From Paramecium tetraurelia (taxonomy: Eukaryota > Ciliophora > Oligohymenophorea > Peniculida > Parameciidae), in contig NW_001799641.1 of NCBI RefSeq assembly GCF_000165425.1, positions 1-64,000 of the forward strand: 64,000 nucleotides of DNA, given 5' to 3'. Of the stretch, positions 26,801 through 38,038 are shown piece by piece. The position numbers and the translations under genes are program-made. Each line of letters opens with the position of its first letter. The stretch's first letter is position 1. Under the pieces are notes generated by a model that saw only the letters and a program-made list of their open reading frames with translations, did not search any database and was not told where the DNA came from.

Positions 26801-29077
26801 TTAGGTTAGTCCTGATATAAATGAATACTTATCTTTTTTATATTGTTCGAAATTAAAAATTTATGAATTATATTTAAATTCGTCCAACTCTCTCAATGCC
26901 TCAACAACTGTAGGCCAGATCTTGGCCCCATTTTTTTCTCTGCCTTTTGAGACAACCGGAAGATCAAAACTAAAAAAATTATACGAATTCCCTTCTTATG
27001 AGACATACAAAACAATAAAATTTTTATCTGCTGTTAAATCTTTATATTTTATTTTCCAAATTTAAATTTTATTTTGAAAAAGAATTTTTTATTTTAAAGT
27101 TGGATAGTATAAACGCTATTATTTAACATATTATAAAGTTCCATATTTATCTTAGAGATATGTGATATCTTCTGTATTATAATTTATAAGAGCTAACCTT
27201 TTAGCCAAGCATATAGCCTTAAAAAAACCAAATCCTTTCCCCTTAATTTCATCTTTCATAGAGTCTTTTTTCTCCTCAAAATCTTTTCAAGGTGTTGGTT
27301 AACTTTGAGCATTTGCTTACTTTTCAGTATGATTACCAATCACATCAGGAGCTGTTATAAATCGATTGAAATTTAAGAAGGTTGTAATAGACTGTGGCTT
27401 TGATTATACAGGACCAAGAATAGTTTATTATTTCTCTTATTACCACTTTTTTCTAAGTACTCCCATTCGTATTAAGGATTGAATTTTATCGATATTAATT
27501 CTAACTTTTTCACTAAAATTAGCTTTAAGTTAAATAAACTAGGAATTTAACCCTAATCTTGGTTTAATAGCAAATGAGTTTTATTTTGTTAATTTAGATC
27601 TTCTTTTTGTTTTAGGTCTTTCATTTATAGTTATCTATCACTTTAAATTGAATATTGTGGATCATCAACATAAGTTAATATTTTTAGAAAGTGTTTTGTA
27701 ATTAATTTAGGTAACTTCTAACCTCGTGGTGATTCCAAATGAAAATATCTTAAATTAAAGAGAACAACTAAACTCATAATGCTAATTTTTGGTTTTGGAG
27801 TCATTAAAGCTTAGGTCAAAAATTTTGTTGGTTCTTTGGATGTTAATTTGCTATCTAATAATTCTTAGATAATTTCTTATTTCCTAAGAGGAGAAAACTC
27901 CTCTTGCCTACTTTGTCTCTTTGTAAGTGGAACAGATGTGATAATATTCTTATAAATCTATCTTCCCAACTGAGGCTTTTAATGTAATGGCTTACGCTAT
28001 TAGAAAGATTTAATCTTATAATTATCAATTTCCTACCACATCTCTTTACTAAATATGGATTCAGGTTAAAATTAACTAGGGGGTCTGCTTAAGGAAGCTT
28101 GCCTGCTGTGAAATGTTGATTAGCTGCCCTCTCAGATTACTTAGTTAAATCTAATTAAATTTGTTAGATTTATTAGGCATTCTATAAACTGGGTATAGAT
28201 TCATAATGGGTGTCCCTTTTGAATGTTGAAGATTATTTCAGATTTTCTTCTGAAGATAAAAACTAATCAATGATCTTGTTATCTTATGACTAGGCTTTGG
28301 ATCGAATCTAAAAATTTTCTTTTAAATAATGCCTTCCCGAATTTGTCATAATATTTATCCAGCATCTCTAAAACTTAATCGTACTTCTTAGCTAATTATT
28401 AATCAATTTATTATTAAAGTTTCTTACAAAATTGCTAAGAAATTTAAAGTATTATCTAAATTTCATTAAATAGATTCTCAGCTAAACTTGGAGCTATTCC
28501 TCTACTGATTGGGTAAAATAATTTTATCTCAAAATAAAGAAATTAAAAGAAATCTTCTTTAGGCATATTAGCACATGCTTAGACAGAATCTATCAATTTT
28601 TGGAGACAAATATACAATATTTTCTTAACTATTTAACAAACACATCTCAGTAACAAATGATTTAAGATTAAAACATAGTATAATACTCGTGTTTAATATT
28701 CATTAAAAAATGGATAGATTATTATTGTTCTCCTATTAAAAATGTCTAGTAGGACTAAAATATTAAAGATTTAAGTCTTATTAAAATATTTTTAAAATGT
28801 TAAAGCTCAGGAAGGATTATTTATTCAAAATAATATAACTGATTCTTCATAGATTTTTATTTAAGCTATTTATTTTTTAAGATAGTCCATTTTAACCACA
28901 ATTCCATAACTGAATTCGAAATTTGATATTTTAATAAAATAGCTTATACTTTTTCATTTTATCAATGCTTTTTCCATTCATAAGAGTATTTGTAATTTCA
29001 TTAAGATCTAATAACATTCTTGCAATTAAAACTCTTTACAATTGTTCTGGTTGAACATATTCTATCCTAAGAACCAT
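23834..29077 (-). CDS. large uncharacterised protein, intron-rich
   Basis: Minus-strand coding sequence of about 5.2 kb. It starts near ATG 29077 (MVLRIEYVQPEQLQRVL) and ends at TGA 23834-23836 (...QRFMSTL). Good coding stretches include GIAPSLAENLFNEIQIIL, KGFGFFKAICLAKRLALINY, FSFDLPVVSKGREKNGAK, MIDGGPSVNLKGISQKIF and YHLNDILSPERKKGNSLN. Linking them needs several introns, e.g. 20 nt with GTATGAA...TAAAG near 26620, and others of 21-28 nt with GTT or GTC starts. I did not fix all junctions. One near 28050 needs an unusual 35-nt intron or a frameshift. No signal peptide, membrane span or domain recognised. Lysine, glutamine and leucine rich, probably largely helical. It converges on the protease gene. 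Confidence 0.6.
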
Positions 29078-29707
29078 AAAAATTTCTAATACAAATCATT
29101 CAAATCCTAAGTTTTTCCTTTAATTAAGTTTGTAGCTCACACTTTCAAGTTATAGTAATCTTCTTTTTAGAATAAGTGGCTGAAATTTAGGCGTTATAAT
29201 AAATAGTAATTCATTTATTATTATAATAAAGCATAGAATATTAAATTAAAAAAGAAATCAATGTAAAAAAAGGATAATTAACTTAATATTGTCATCGACT
29301 AATATTAGTTGATGTTGAGGATCAAAAATATCAATTTGTTTTTCATGATACTTACCCATCTACTTTATTTTCTATTTTCATCCGTCTAAATAGATTAGTA
29401 AGAGAAATCCATTATTTATTAAAAACTGATTAAATTCCATATTAGTTCAAGTTGCCGGGCCCATAGAAATAAAATAATGAATAATTATTATGAAGAGGAG
29501 TAATATTTCAGATTATGTTAAAATTTTTTTTTATTTATTCTTCTATTATCAAGACATTTTATTAAGCATTTATGAGTAATTTTATTTTCTGACCAATTAA
29601 TATGAACAGATATACTTTAAAGATCTTTTGAAAAAGGAAAGAAAATTTAGAAATAAAAAGAATTAATGTAGAGAAAATTTAAATATATTATTTTGTGATT
29701 TTGTTTA
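29078..29707. other. divergent intergenic region
   Basis: About 630 bp between the divergent large unknown gene (-) and CWC22 (+). The part nearest 29077 could still belong to the 5' end of the minus-strand gene if an intron was missed. Otherwise AT-rich with nothing recognised. Confidence 0.4.
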
Positions 29708-32150
29708 ATGTCTGAGTAGCCTTAACAAGAAGGAACTTAAAATGATTACATTCAATCATTAAGAGAGGAAGAAAACTTCCTCATGATAAAATATAATGAA
29801 AAGAGGGAAAACGAAAAGATGCAAATGGAAGAAGCAGCAAAAAAATTTGTGCAAGTTGATCCAATTACTCAAAAAAAGTTTGATAGACCTACAAGAGCAG
29901 GTGGTGTTTATGTGCCTCCTCACAAATTGAGAGAAATGGAAAACGAAATAAAAATGAGTAATAAAAATAGCGTTGAATACTAAAGATTAATGTGGGAATT
30001 GTTAAGAAAATCAATAAATGGTATTATCAATAAAGTAAATATTACAAACATATAAAATATCATTGTTGAATTATTTAATGAAAATATTTTAAGAGGGAGA
30101 GGATTATTAGCAAGGGCAATTATAAAAGCCTAAATGGCATCGCCAAATTTTACTATGGTTTACGCTGCTTTGATCTCTGTTATCAATACTAAATTACCAG
30201 AAATTGTTAATTTGATAATAAGAAGAGTGATCGTTTAATTTTAAAGAGCGTACAAAAGAAATAATAAAATAGTGTGTATGGCAATTACAAAAATGATTGC
30301 TCATCTTATAAATTAGAAAGTTTTAAGCGACTTAGTGGGATTAGAATTACTTTATATACTTTTAGAGAGTCCCACTGAAGATTCTGTGGAATTGGCCTGT
30401 GATTTTACTATAGAATGTGGATAAGTTATGAGTGATATTGCTCCCTAAAATGTTTCCACAATATTCGAAAGATTTAAAGGAATATTGCATGAAGGAACTA
30501 TAAGCAGAAAAGTTTAATATAGAATTGAGTAACTATTTGCAACTCGTAAAACTAAGTTTGTTGATCATCCAGGAGTTATTCCTGAATTAGATTTAGTTGA
30601 GGAAGATGATTAGATTACACATCAAATAGATATAGTTGATGAATTAGATGCTGAGGATAATCTAAATTTATTTTAGTATGATTCATTTTTTGAAAAAACT
30701 GAGAATGAATGGGAAGAAATCAAAAAAGAAATTTTGGGAGAAGAGAATATTATTATGTTAAAAACTAAGTAATAGGTTGATTTCATGCCTGAGATAGAAG
30801 AAGAATAAGAGTAAGCTAAGGATTTTACAGAAAGAGATCTTTTAAGTTTGAAAAGAGTTATTTATTTAACAATTTAAAGCAGTGTTGATTATGAGGAATG
30901 TTTGCATAAAATAATTAAAATGTAAACAGGAATTGGTCATGAAGATGAAGTTTGCAATATGATTATTGATTGTTGTATGCAAGAGAGAACATATTTAAGG
31001 TTTTTTGGACTTTTGGGATAGAGATTATGTGAAATTGCTGAAATCTTTAGAGATAATTTTATGAAATGTTTTGTAGAGAAATATGCAACAATGCATCGTT
31101 ATGAAACAGCAAAAATCAGAAATATTTCTAAATTCTTTGCTCATCTCTTTTTTACAAATGCTATTGATTGGAGAATTCTAAAATGTATTTCATTAACTTA
31201 AGAAAGTACTACCTCCTCAGGTAGAATTATGATTAAATGTTTATTCTTGGAATTAGCTGAGAATATGAGCTTACCTGTATTAAAGTCAAAATTGATGGAT
31301 CCTGAACTTAAAGATTATCTAGCTGGTCTATTTCCAGTTGATCATCCTAAGAATACAAGATTTTCAATTAACTTTTTCACTAGTATTGGATAAGGGTTAT
31401 TAACAGAAGAGTTAAGATAGATATATGAATAATAAAACAAAATAGAATTTTAACATGCTCAAGAAGTAACTATTGCATTCTAATTTTTAGGCTTTAAAAT
31501 AATTCGGTACCTCTGCTGAAGAAGATAGCGAAAGTGATGAAAGTGACAGCAGTGAGGATTCATCTTCAGATGATAGTAGTGATAGTGATTCATCAAAAGA
31601 TAAATAAAAAAAGAATCAATAAGATAAAAAAAGAAAAGAAGATGAAGCTCCTGTTAAAGAAAAACCAAAAGAAAAAGAAAGAGGAAAATAAAAAGAAAAG
31701 GAGAAGCAAAAAGAGATGGATAGAGAAAGAGAGAAGGATAAAGAAAGAGAAAAAGAAAGAGAAAGGGAGAAGGAAAAAGAAAGGGAGAAAAAAAGAGAAA
31801 AAGAAAAAGAGAGAGAAAGGGAAAAAGAGAGGGAAAGAGAAAAAGAAAGAGAAAGAGAAAAAGAAAGAGAAAGAGAGAAGGAAAGAGAAAAATAAAAAGA
31901 AAGGGAGAGAGAAAAGTAAAAGGAAAAAAAACTAGAAAAAGAGAGAGAAAGAGAAAGAGAAAGAGAGAAGGAAAAAAAATAAAAAGAAAAAAGGGATCAG
32001 AAAAAAAAATACAAAAGTCCAAGTCCTAGCCAAAGTGACAGTTTAAGTGATAGTAGAAGCAGAAGTAGGAGTCGAAGTGCAAGTGTTAGTAGCAGCTAAA
32101 GTAGTAGCAGTAGCAGTGAAAGTAAACCTTAGCATAAAAAACACAAATGA
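29708..32150 (+). CDS. CWC22: pre-mRNA splicing factor CWC22, MIF4G/MA3 protein with RS-like tail
   Basis: 805 residues, one 25-nt intron (31466-31490), in frame. ATG at 29708 gives [31 protein letters not shown] is the CWC22 signature. It precedes an MIF4G domain ([59 protein letters not shown] helices), an acidic linker and an MA3 domain ([40 protein letters not shown], [20 protein letters not shown]). CWC22 is known to escort eIF4A3 into the spliceosome for exon junction complex assembly. The tail after the intron has S/D repeats, about 100 residues of alternating K, E and R, then an RS-like end ([13 protein letters not shown]). A splicing factor of this type fits a genome with thousands of tiny introns. 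Confidence 0.95.
31690..31985 (+). repeat. purine-only K/E/R codon repeat in CWC22
   Basis: About 300 bases almost free of C and T, encoding imperfect REKE/RERE heptad-like repeats with scattered TAA glutamines. It is expected to form a charged single alpha-helix. The long open frames seen on the opposite strand here (rich in phenylalanine, leucine and proline) are artefacts of this composition. Confidence 0.85.
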
Positions 32151-32487
32151 ATTTATTAGCTAAATTATTTTATATTTGACAATATTCTACCATTATAGTA
32201 TGATTTGGTTGATCAATTTCTTATCTGTGGTTTCAAGCTAATCTATTCTTTATGTTAATACAAAGGAAATGTGATTTAAAAGAAATTTAATAAAGTTGTA
32301 ATTAAAACTTCAACTTAAAAATCATTAAGAGGTTTTTAATCTAAAGGTAGATAAAGTAGGGAAAATATCTAAATAATATATTGAGTAATACTTGATGATC
32401 CAAAAAATTTTGCCATTTAGGAATCTGTTCTAAGATTATATTTAGGTGTAACCATTCTCGTTTGTTTATTACTTCTTTATTAAATCA
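32151..32487. other. intergenic with a weak membrane-protein-like frame
   Basis: Downstream of CWC22. A short plus-strand frame around 32400-32480 reads RLYLGVTILVCLLLLYQ, a hydrophobic stretch, but has no start and soon hits TGA. It may be part of the same remnant as the small frame that follows. Confidence 0.3.
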
Positions 32488-32745
32488 ATGTCTAGATATT
32501 TTCCTGCTTTGCCTCATGAATTTAATGTAATTGGCTCATTGGGAGACTACTCAAGATTTTATTTAGGGTATAATTTGCTCTATTAAAAGATCCTGATGAG
32601 ATCTAATTGCTTATTTCTTTGTACTATATACCTCTCCAATTATGCAGTTTAAAACCTACTCATCGAAAAGGGCTTTCTTTTTATTATTTTCTATTGTTAT
32701 CTTTTTAGATATGCTAAACTATTATGTAAGAGTACTCTTAGATGA
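32488..32745 (+). CDS. small hypothetical membrane protein or gene fragment
   Basis: 85-codon frame from ATG at 32488 (MSRYFPALPHEFNVIGSLGD) to TGA at 32743-32745. A hydrophobic segment near the middle (LFLCTIYLSNYAV) and another after KGFLFIIFYCYLF. It is too short to assign. Neighbouring frames also carry hydrophobic pieces interrupted by TGA, which suggests a decaying membrane-protein gene and not a functional small protein. The minus-strand frame 32697-32945 looks less protein-like. Confidence 0.3.
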
Positions 32746-33499
32746 ATTATTGTTTTGATTAACATTTGGTTAATTGAATTCTTGATGAATTTCAGTTTTC
32801 TTTTAATTCTTTCGATGCAATAGCTCAAAATATTATGGAATACGAAATTAAGTAAGTTGTTAAAATGATTAACTATAAGGTTTAGGTAAGTTGGAGTAAT
32901 CCAAATATTTGCCATCTTCTTATAATATTTTTTTATTTGCTTCAATTAATTCAGCATAGGGCGAACTAGGTTTTTTTCTCATAATAATAATTTATTATTA
33001 TGATAAAAAGTTTAGTTAAATGTATAAATAGTAAATTTATAATAAAAAAATAAATATGATCATCCATTCGACTTAATTAAATAGTAATTATAATCTAAAG
33101 GATATATTTCAAACTCTTATTTGAATACAAACGCAAAAACACCAGCTTCATAAAATAACTTGATATAAATTTGGAGCCCAGTAGAAATGGATTGAAATGG
33201 CAATCAAAAATTAAAAATTCTTTATGTTTTCTCAAAAACTTTAAAGGAATTAAGAATATTAAAGAAGGCTCCTGGATTATGCGGATATTTGACGAGCAGT
33301 CTATTAAATATTAATATTGTATGAAAAATTAAGAAAATGCCTTATTAAATTATTATATTTTGAAAGCAAAAAATTAATATGAGATATTGCATACATCCTT
33401 TAACAATTGAGAGAAATATCTATGTCATCTTGATAAGAGCTGATTAATAGCATGTTTAAAGTATAATTGATTGCGAAATAAAATATGTTAATTTAACAG
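32746..33499. other. intergenic, no clear gene
   Basis: About 750 bp of AT-rich sequence before the trichocyst-like relic. Short plus-strand pieces read as lysine-rich peptide, but every frame is broken by TGA. Might be the eroded 5' half of the relic. Confidence 0.3.
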
Positions 33500-34160
33500 A
33501 AGTATATATTATGTTTCTGCCGAAATAACTGAATCTACTCCAGAAATGGCATAATTAACTTCAAAAGTTGAATGATTGGCTTCAGATATCGAGGATAAAA
33601 AATATAACTGGGTATTTTAAATGAACAAGAAAATTAATAGCTGAATAAAGACCTAACGATGCTGATTATTTATAAAATTCAAGCATGAAGCTGAAAATGT
33701 GATAAACTAAGTAGATATGCAATTATAGAGTTTTTCTCCTTCTATATAATTATTGAATTTTAAGAATACTGTTTATAATAAAACCTTTGTTCATAAAAGC
33801 ATTAATGTAAGTGGCATTAACCCTCGCAAATGATCAATTCAATAATGTCTTATATAAATTAAGCAAATTAAGTAAATCTTTGGAATAAAGTCTACATGAA
33901 GCCAGATAATCTGAAATTGAAGCTTACTTAAATTATAAAAGATTTAAGGCTGAAATAAAAATGAAAAAATGACTGTCATCATTTAAAGATGATTCTGAAA
34001 GCTTAATTAAAGGTAATGAATAACCACTGGATCTTTAAAAAAGAAAGGAAGATGCTTCTGATAAATTAAATGCTGCAACTGCTGGCAAAGAATAAAAAGA
34101 AGATATGAAGGACATAATATGCTTTTAATTCTGAATATTGCTAATTAGAAATTTCAATTA
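33500..34160 (+). pseudogene. trichocyst matrix protein-like relic
   Basis: The peptide pieces resemble the alpha-helical body of trichocyst matrix proteins: AEITESTPEMAQLTSKVE, LASDIEDKK, HEAENVINQVDMQLQSF, ANDQFNNVLYKLSKLS, EIEAYLNYKRFKAEI and DASDKLNAATAGKEQKED. They are regularly rich in E, A, K, L and Q like the intact genes at 38039-39265 and 59157-60292. Frames change several times and TGA codons interrupt each piece (for example after SKVE and after EIKMKK). No start with signal peptide is visible. The family in Paramecium is large and multi-copy, so a dead copy is expected. Assignment rests on composition and pattern only. Confidence 0.5.
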
Positions 34161-34437
34161 TATGATAAATTTCAAGTAATAATAACAGCTAAACTCAAAG
34201 CTTCAAAGTGTACTTATTAGAAAGATCTTCTAAATGATAATTTGCTTATTTTACTTAAAATATTTTTATCATTTCTTCAATTAAGATGGGAAATAATAGT
34301 TTCCTAATTAATATTTATTATGAAATTATGATGCCTAATTTAATTGTATGTTTTTTTGTGTTTCCATCATTTATTTATTAGTAAATGGAATAATTTAATT
34401 ATAGTTTTTATAATGTTATAGATATACTATTAATTAA

Positions 34438-36354
34438 ATGGAATAATAAAATGATGTTGTAACTTTGGATTAATAATAAGGATTGAACGAATAAGTTGAT
34501 GAGACTTCAACTCAAATTGAGCCAACAGAATAAACTATTACTGAAAACCCTGAAAAAACTGAGACCATTCCAATGATCGATCCAATAATAGATTAAAACT
34601 CAGATCAACCTTCAAACTAGGATAATAAAACAGAAGAATCAAATGATCCTTCGAATGCAAATCCATTATACACTTATTCGATTTTGGCAAAAGAGTTTAT
34701 TTTGTTTAGCCTTCCTTATTTATATTTTATATTTGCTGCTCTTTATAGGATTTATTAGCTTTAGAAATTGCAAGATGTTACACTACAAAGATAATCCATA
34801 AGATCTCAATTAAGTGATGAGGATGTGTAATTATTGAATATATTTAAATTAGCCCAAAAACAAACCCTCCATCTTTGAATATCAAAATTATCATTTCATA
34901 TTGGCTTTGTTTTGTGTGTACTTTATCAATGACACTTGGATTTTTCGGTCTAATTATGACCATATCACCAAAACTGTACTTCATTTGGCTGATACCAATT
35001 GTTGCTCATATTATTTCTGTTATTTTGCTAAAATTAGAGTTCAAAGTTTAAGAATAACAGGCAACGTGGACTCATAGAGTAATAGTATATCAACTATCAA
35101 CTAGATATTTTGGCCTTTATAAACTGCATTTTTGGTTGTTAGAACATCATAAGAATATCAGACTCTTTTGAGTAGTGGATTGATAATTTTGTAATTGTTC
35201 CCATCGCTCATTTTATTGATATATGCATTGTATAGACCAAATGATAGAACAAGAATACCTGATGACACACCAAAATTTGCAAAATAATTGATGAAATCAT
35301 TAGAAGAATTAAGAATATTTTAATCAGGAATTAAATCAAATAGAGAATCTATGCTAAACAGAACTAAAACAAAAAAAGAAAACACTACTATAACAAAATA
35401 ATTATCATCAGCATTTTCTGATCTCATATAAAGCAAAAATCAAAATGAATAGGAGCAATTTTTAAGGGAAAAAATGCCAGAAAGGAGTGTTAGTGTGAGT
35501 AAAAAAATAATTAAACGCTTTGTTAATGATAATGAAATCCTTTATTCATATTTGATTATTACTATAATCGATGGTCATACATTTTAATCAGAAAAGCGTT
35601 ACCCTGAATTTTTGAATATTGAGAGAGTACAAATCGATAATTTTAACAAATACAATGCAAGTTCCTTTAAAATTCAAAGAATAGATCTATAATTAGGCGA
35701 AGATGAATTTTCTTATGTTCTAAGAAGGAGAGAATATTTAGAACGATGGCTATAAGAATAATTAGCCAACCCAACTTATGTAACAAAAAATTTACTTGAT
35801 TTCTTGGGAGTGGATGAAGAAATGCAACAACCATTTTTAATATATTAATAATTGATTTCAAAGACGAGATCTTAGATGAGACCCAAAAGTTATTAAAAAG
35901 CTTAAGAATATGAATTATAAGCTCTCAGAGTAAATTCAGAAGAAAACTTGGTTGCCTTAGATTATTCTGAGCTTCAATTCTCTTCTAATTGTGTCTAGTA
36001 TGAGTATGGTATGTATGGATCAAATTCAATAGAATTTGTTATTAATATCAAATACAAAGAAAAGTAAACATATTTATAAGTAATGTTAGGAGCAAAGAAC
36101 ATGTTTATAGAATCTTGAAAACATTGTCTTGTATTCGATAATTTAGTGAGTAACTTGAATTATAAAGTGGTAGAGCATTGCCGCCTAATTTAAAAATAAC
36201 AAAATAAATTTTAAATCTAACAACAAATGAAAAAATAATATTTGTGGATGAATTTTTTAAAGAATTATTAGGAAATCACGAATACTTTTCAAGCGAATTT
36301 TTTGATTTTATAGGATTTGATATTAATAATAGATGTCCAAAAGAATAAAGTTGA
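34438..36354 (+). CDS. multipass membrane protein with tandem PX-like domains
   Basis: 612 residues, three introns of 26 nt each (34827-34852, 35079-35104, 36085-36110), length exact. ATG at 34438. An acidic, disordered first 80 residues leads to membrane segments: FILFSLPYLYFIFAALY, WLCFVCTLSMTLGFFGLI, LYFIWLIPIVAHIISVILL and LIILQLFPSLILLIYALY, perhaps five in all. After a basic linker there is a PX-like phosphoinositide-binding domain (LYSYLIITIIDGHTFQSEKR ... FSYVLRRREYLERWLQEQL ... LLDFLGVDEE). A second, weaker copy ends the protein (FVINIKYKEKQTYLQV ... CIRQFSEQLELQSGRALPP ... FFDFIGFDINN). Membrane spans plus PX domains recall sorting nexin-like proteins that tether or remodel membranes. 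Role inferred only. The first intron choice is supported because it restores the hydrophobic frame. Confidence 0.85.
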
Positions 36355-36444
36355 TGAATTTTTATAATATTAAATTATTTATAATTATAATAATACATAA
36401 CTAAATGAAAGATCCTTAAACTTATTATAATAATAACAATTTTT

Positions 36445-37188
36445 ATGATAAAATTATATATAGATTGGATTTCACAGCCATCTAGAGCTGTTAAGGCAGT
36501 CTTAGATATCCTCAAAGTTCCTCATGAAGTTAAGGCTTTAAAGATTTAATTTGATGAGCATAAGTCACCTGAATTCACAGCAATACATCCATTATAATAA
36601 TGTATTGAAGTTAAAATAATTGATAGTGCCTGTTTTACAAGATGGAGATTTTACTGTTGCTGAAAGCCACAATATAATGAAATACATTATCAAATAGAGA
36701 AATATATCTACTAACTTGTAAGTCTCTAAAAAATAATAAGATACCCACTTTCAGACATCAGATAATAAACTAGAATAGATTAATATCTCGACTATCATCA
36801 TACAAATACAAGAAAATGTTTACACTTGTACCACTCAGTGCTTATATCGCCATTAAAGGGGGAGAAGGTTATTCCTGAAGTACTGGAAAAGGAAAAACAA
36901 GATGTGGCAAAAGTGTTTTCTTATTTTGAAAACAGTAAGTATTATAAAACATATTTAGATTGGCTGAAAGGTAGGAATTACATTTGTGGTGATTAAGTGA
37001 CTCTAGCTGATATAAGTGCTTGTAGCGAAATGCTGTAATTAGACATGATTAAATTTGATTTCTAAAAATATCCAATTACAAATGCTTGGCTTAATAGAGT
37101 AATAAGGATTCCAGAGGTTTATCAAGCTCACAATGTTGCTTTCAAGGTTATCAAAAAATAGAATCCGAGTTCTTAATTCTTGAAATGA
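36445..37188 (+). CDS. glutathione S-transferase, theta-like
   Basis: 231 residues, two introns (36602-36626, 25 nt; 36718-36740, 23 nt), length exact. ATG at 36445. The N-terminal thioredoxin fold starts MIKLYIDWISQPSRAVKAVL with the catalytic Ser in ISQPSRAV. The conserved LPVLQDGDFTVAESHNIM holds the cis-proline and the Glu-Ser glutathione-binding pair. The C-terminal helical domain has YPLSDIRQQTRIDQYLDYHH, a theta-class hallmark, and CGDQVTLADISACSEM with the N-capping Asp. Cytosolic detoxification enzyme that conjugates glutathione to electrophiles. It starts 90 bp after the PX gene on the same strand and converges with the GTPase gene. Confidence 0.95.
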
Positions 37189-37265
37189 ATTAAAATACAT
37201 ATATATATATATAGAATATCAAGTTTGTATTAATATATAATTAAAGCATATTGATGTATATGTTA

Positions 37266-37946
37266 TCAAAAGATTGAGCAACAGCATTTTTCTTCGTTTG
37301 AAGGCTTTGAGTCTTTTTATATGGTACTTGTAACGTTTTGCAAGGTTTAATTTTATGATTTTAAGACTTTGCCTTTAATGGCTTTTTTTATTGCTAAGTC
37401 AAATATTTCCTTCAAACCATCTTATGTTAATGCAGAACATTCTAGATATTGCGATGGCAATTTATCAACTTTTGATTTTGCCTAAGGGGTGAATTAAATT
37501 GAATATTACAGCTTCAAATTAGACATGATTTGGATTGGCTTAGTTTCTCATATCTATCTTATTTCCAACAAAAATTTTTGGTACACTCTTTAATTCAGGA
37601 ACCTCTAATTCTGGGTACCACTTGCTGATTGCATTTTCAAAACTAGATTCCTCAATAACTGAGAAAACAACCAAAAAGACATCAGCTGAATTATAGGATA
37701 GTGTTCTTAATCTATTATATGTTTCTTATCCAGCAGTATCCCACAAACTTAAGTTAATCATTTTGCCATCAACAGCTGTCTGAGTGGTATAATTTTCAAA
37801 AACTGTAGGAACATAGTCTGATGGAAATTTATCAGTTGTATAGCTATGGATTGTTAGTGGAAATACCTGAGGAGTATACAAGTCTTGCCTACATTTCCAT
37901 CGCCTACAACGACAAGTTTAATTGTGATAGGATCTAATTCTGACAT
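37266..37946 (-). CDS. Rho-family small GTPase
   Basis: 209 residues, two introns (37844-37866, 23 nt; 37482-37509, 28 nt), length exact. ATG at 37946. G1 is [14 protein letters not shown]; the effector region is [12 protein letters not shown], which is Rho/Rac-specific; G3 is LWDTAGQETYNRL; G4 is [10 protein letters not shown]5 is LECSALTQDGL. The usual Rho insert helix is shorter than in animal proteins. The end is EEKCCCSIF: a CaaX prenylation box CSIF, preceded by two further cysteines that could be palmitoylated. Acts as a GTP switch on actin, exocytosis or phagocytosis at membranes. The aspartate of the NKID motif and the Q of DTAGQE are intact, so it should be active. Confidence 0.95.
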
Positions 37947-38038
37947 CACTCAAAATATTTATTTAATTATTGGAAGTAGAAAGGAATATTTAATGTAATT
38001 TAATAATGAATTCATTTACTTTTATTGAATGAATAATA

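Noticed and set aside
31654..32022. Minus-strand 122-codon frame rich in Phe, Leu and Pro
   Set aside because: Complement of the purine-only K/E/R repeat of CWC22; composition artefact.
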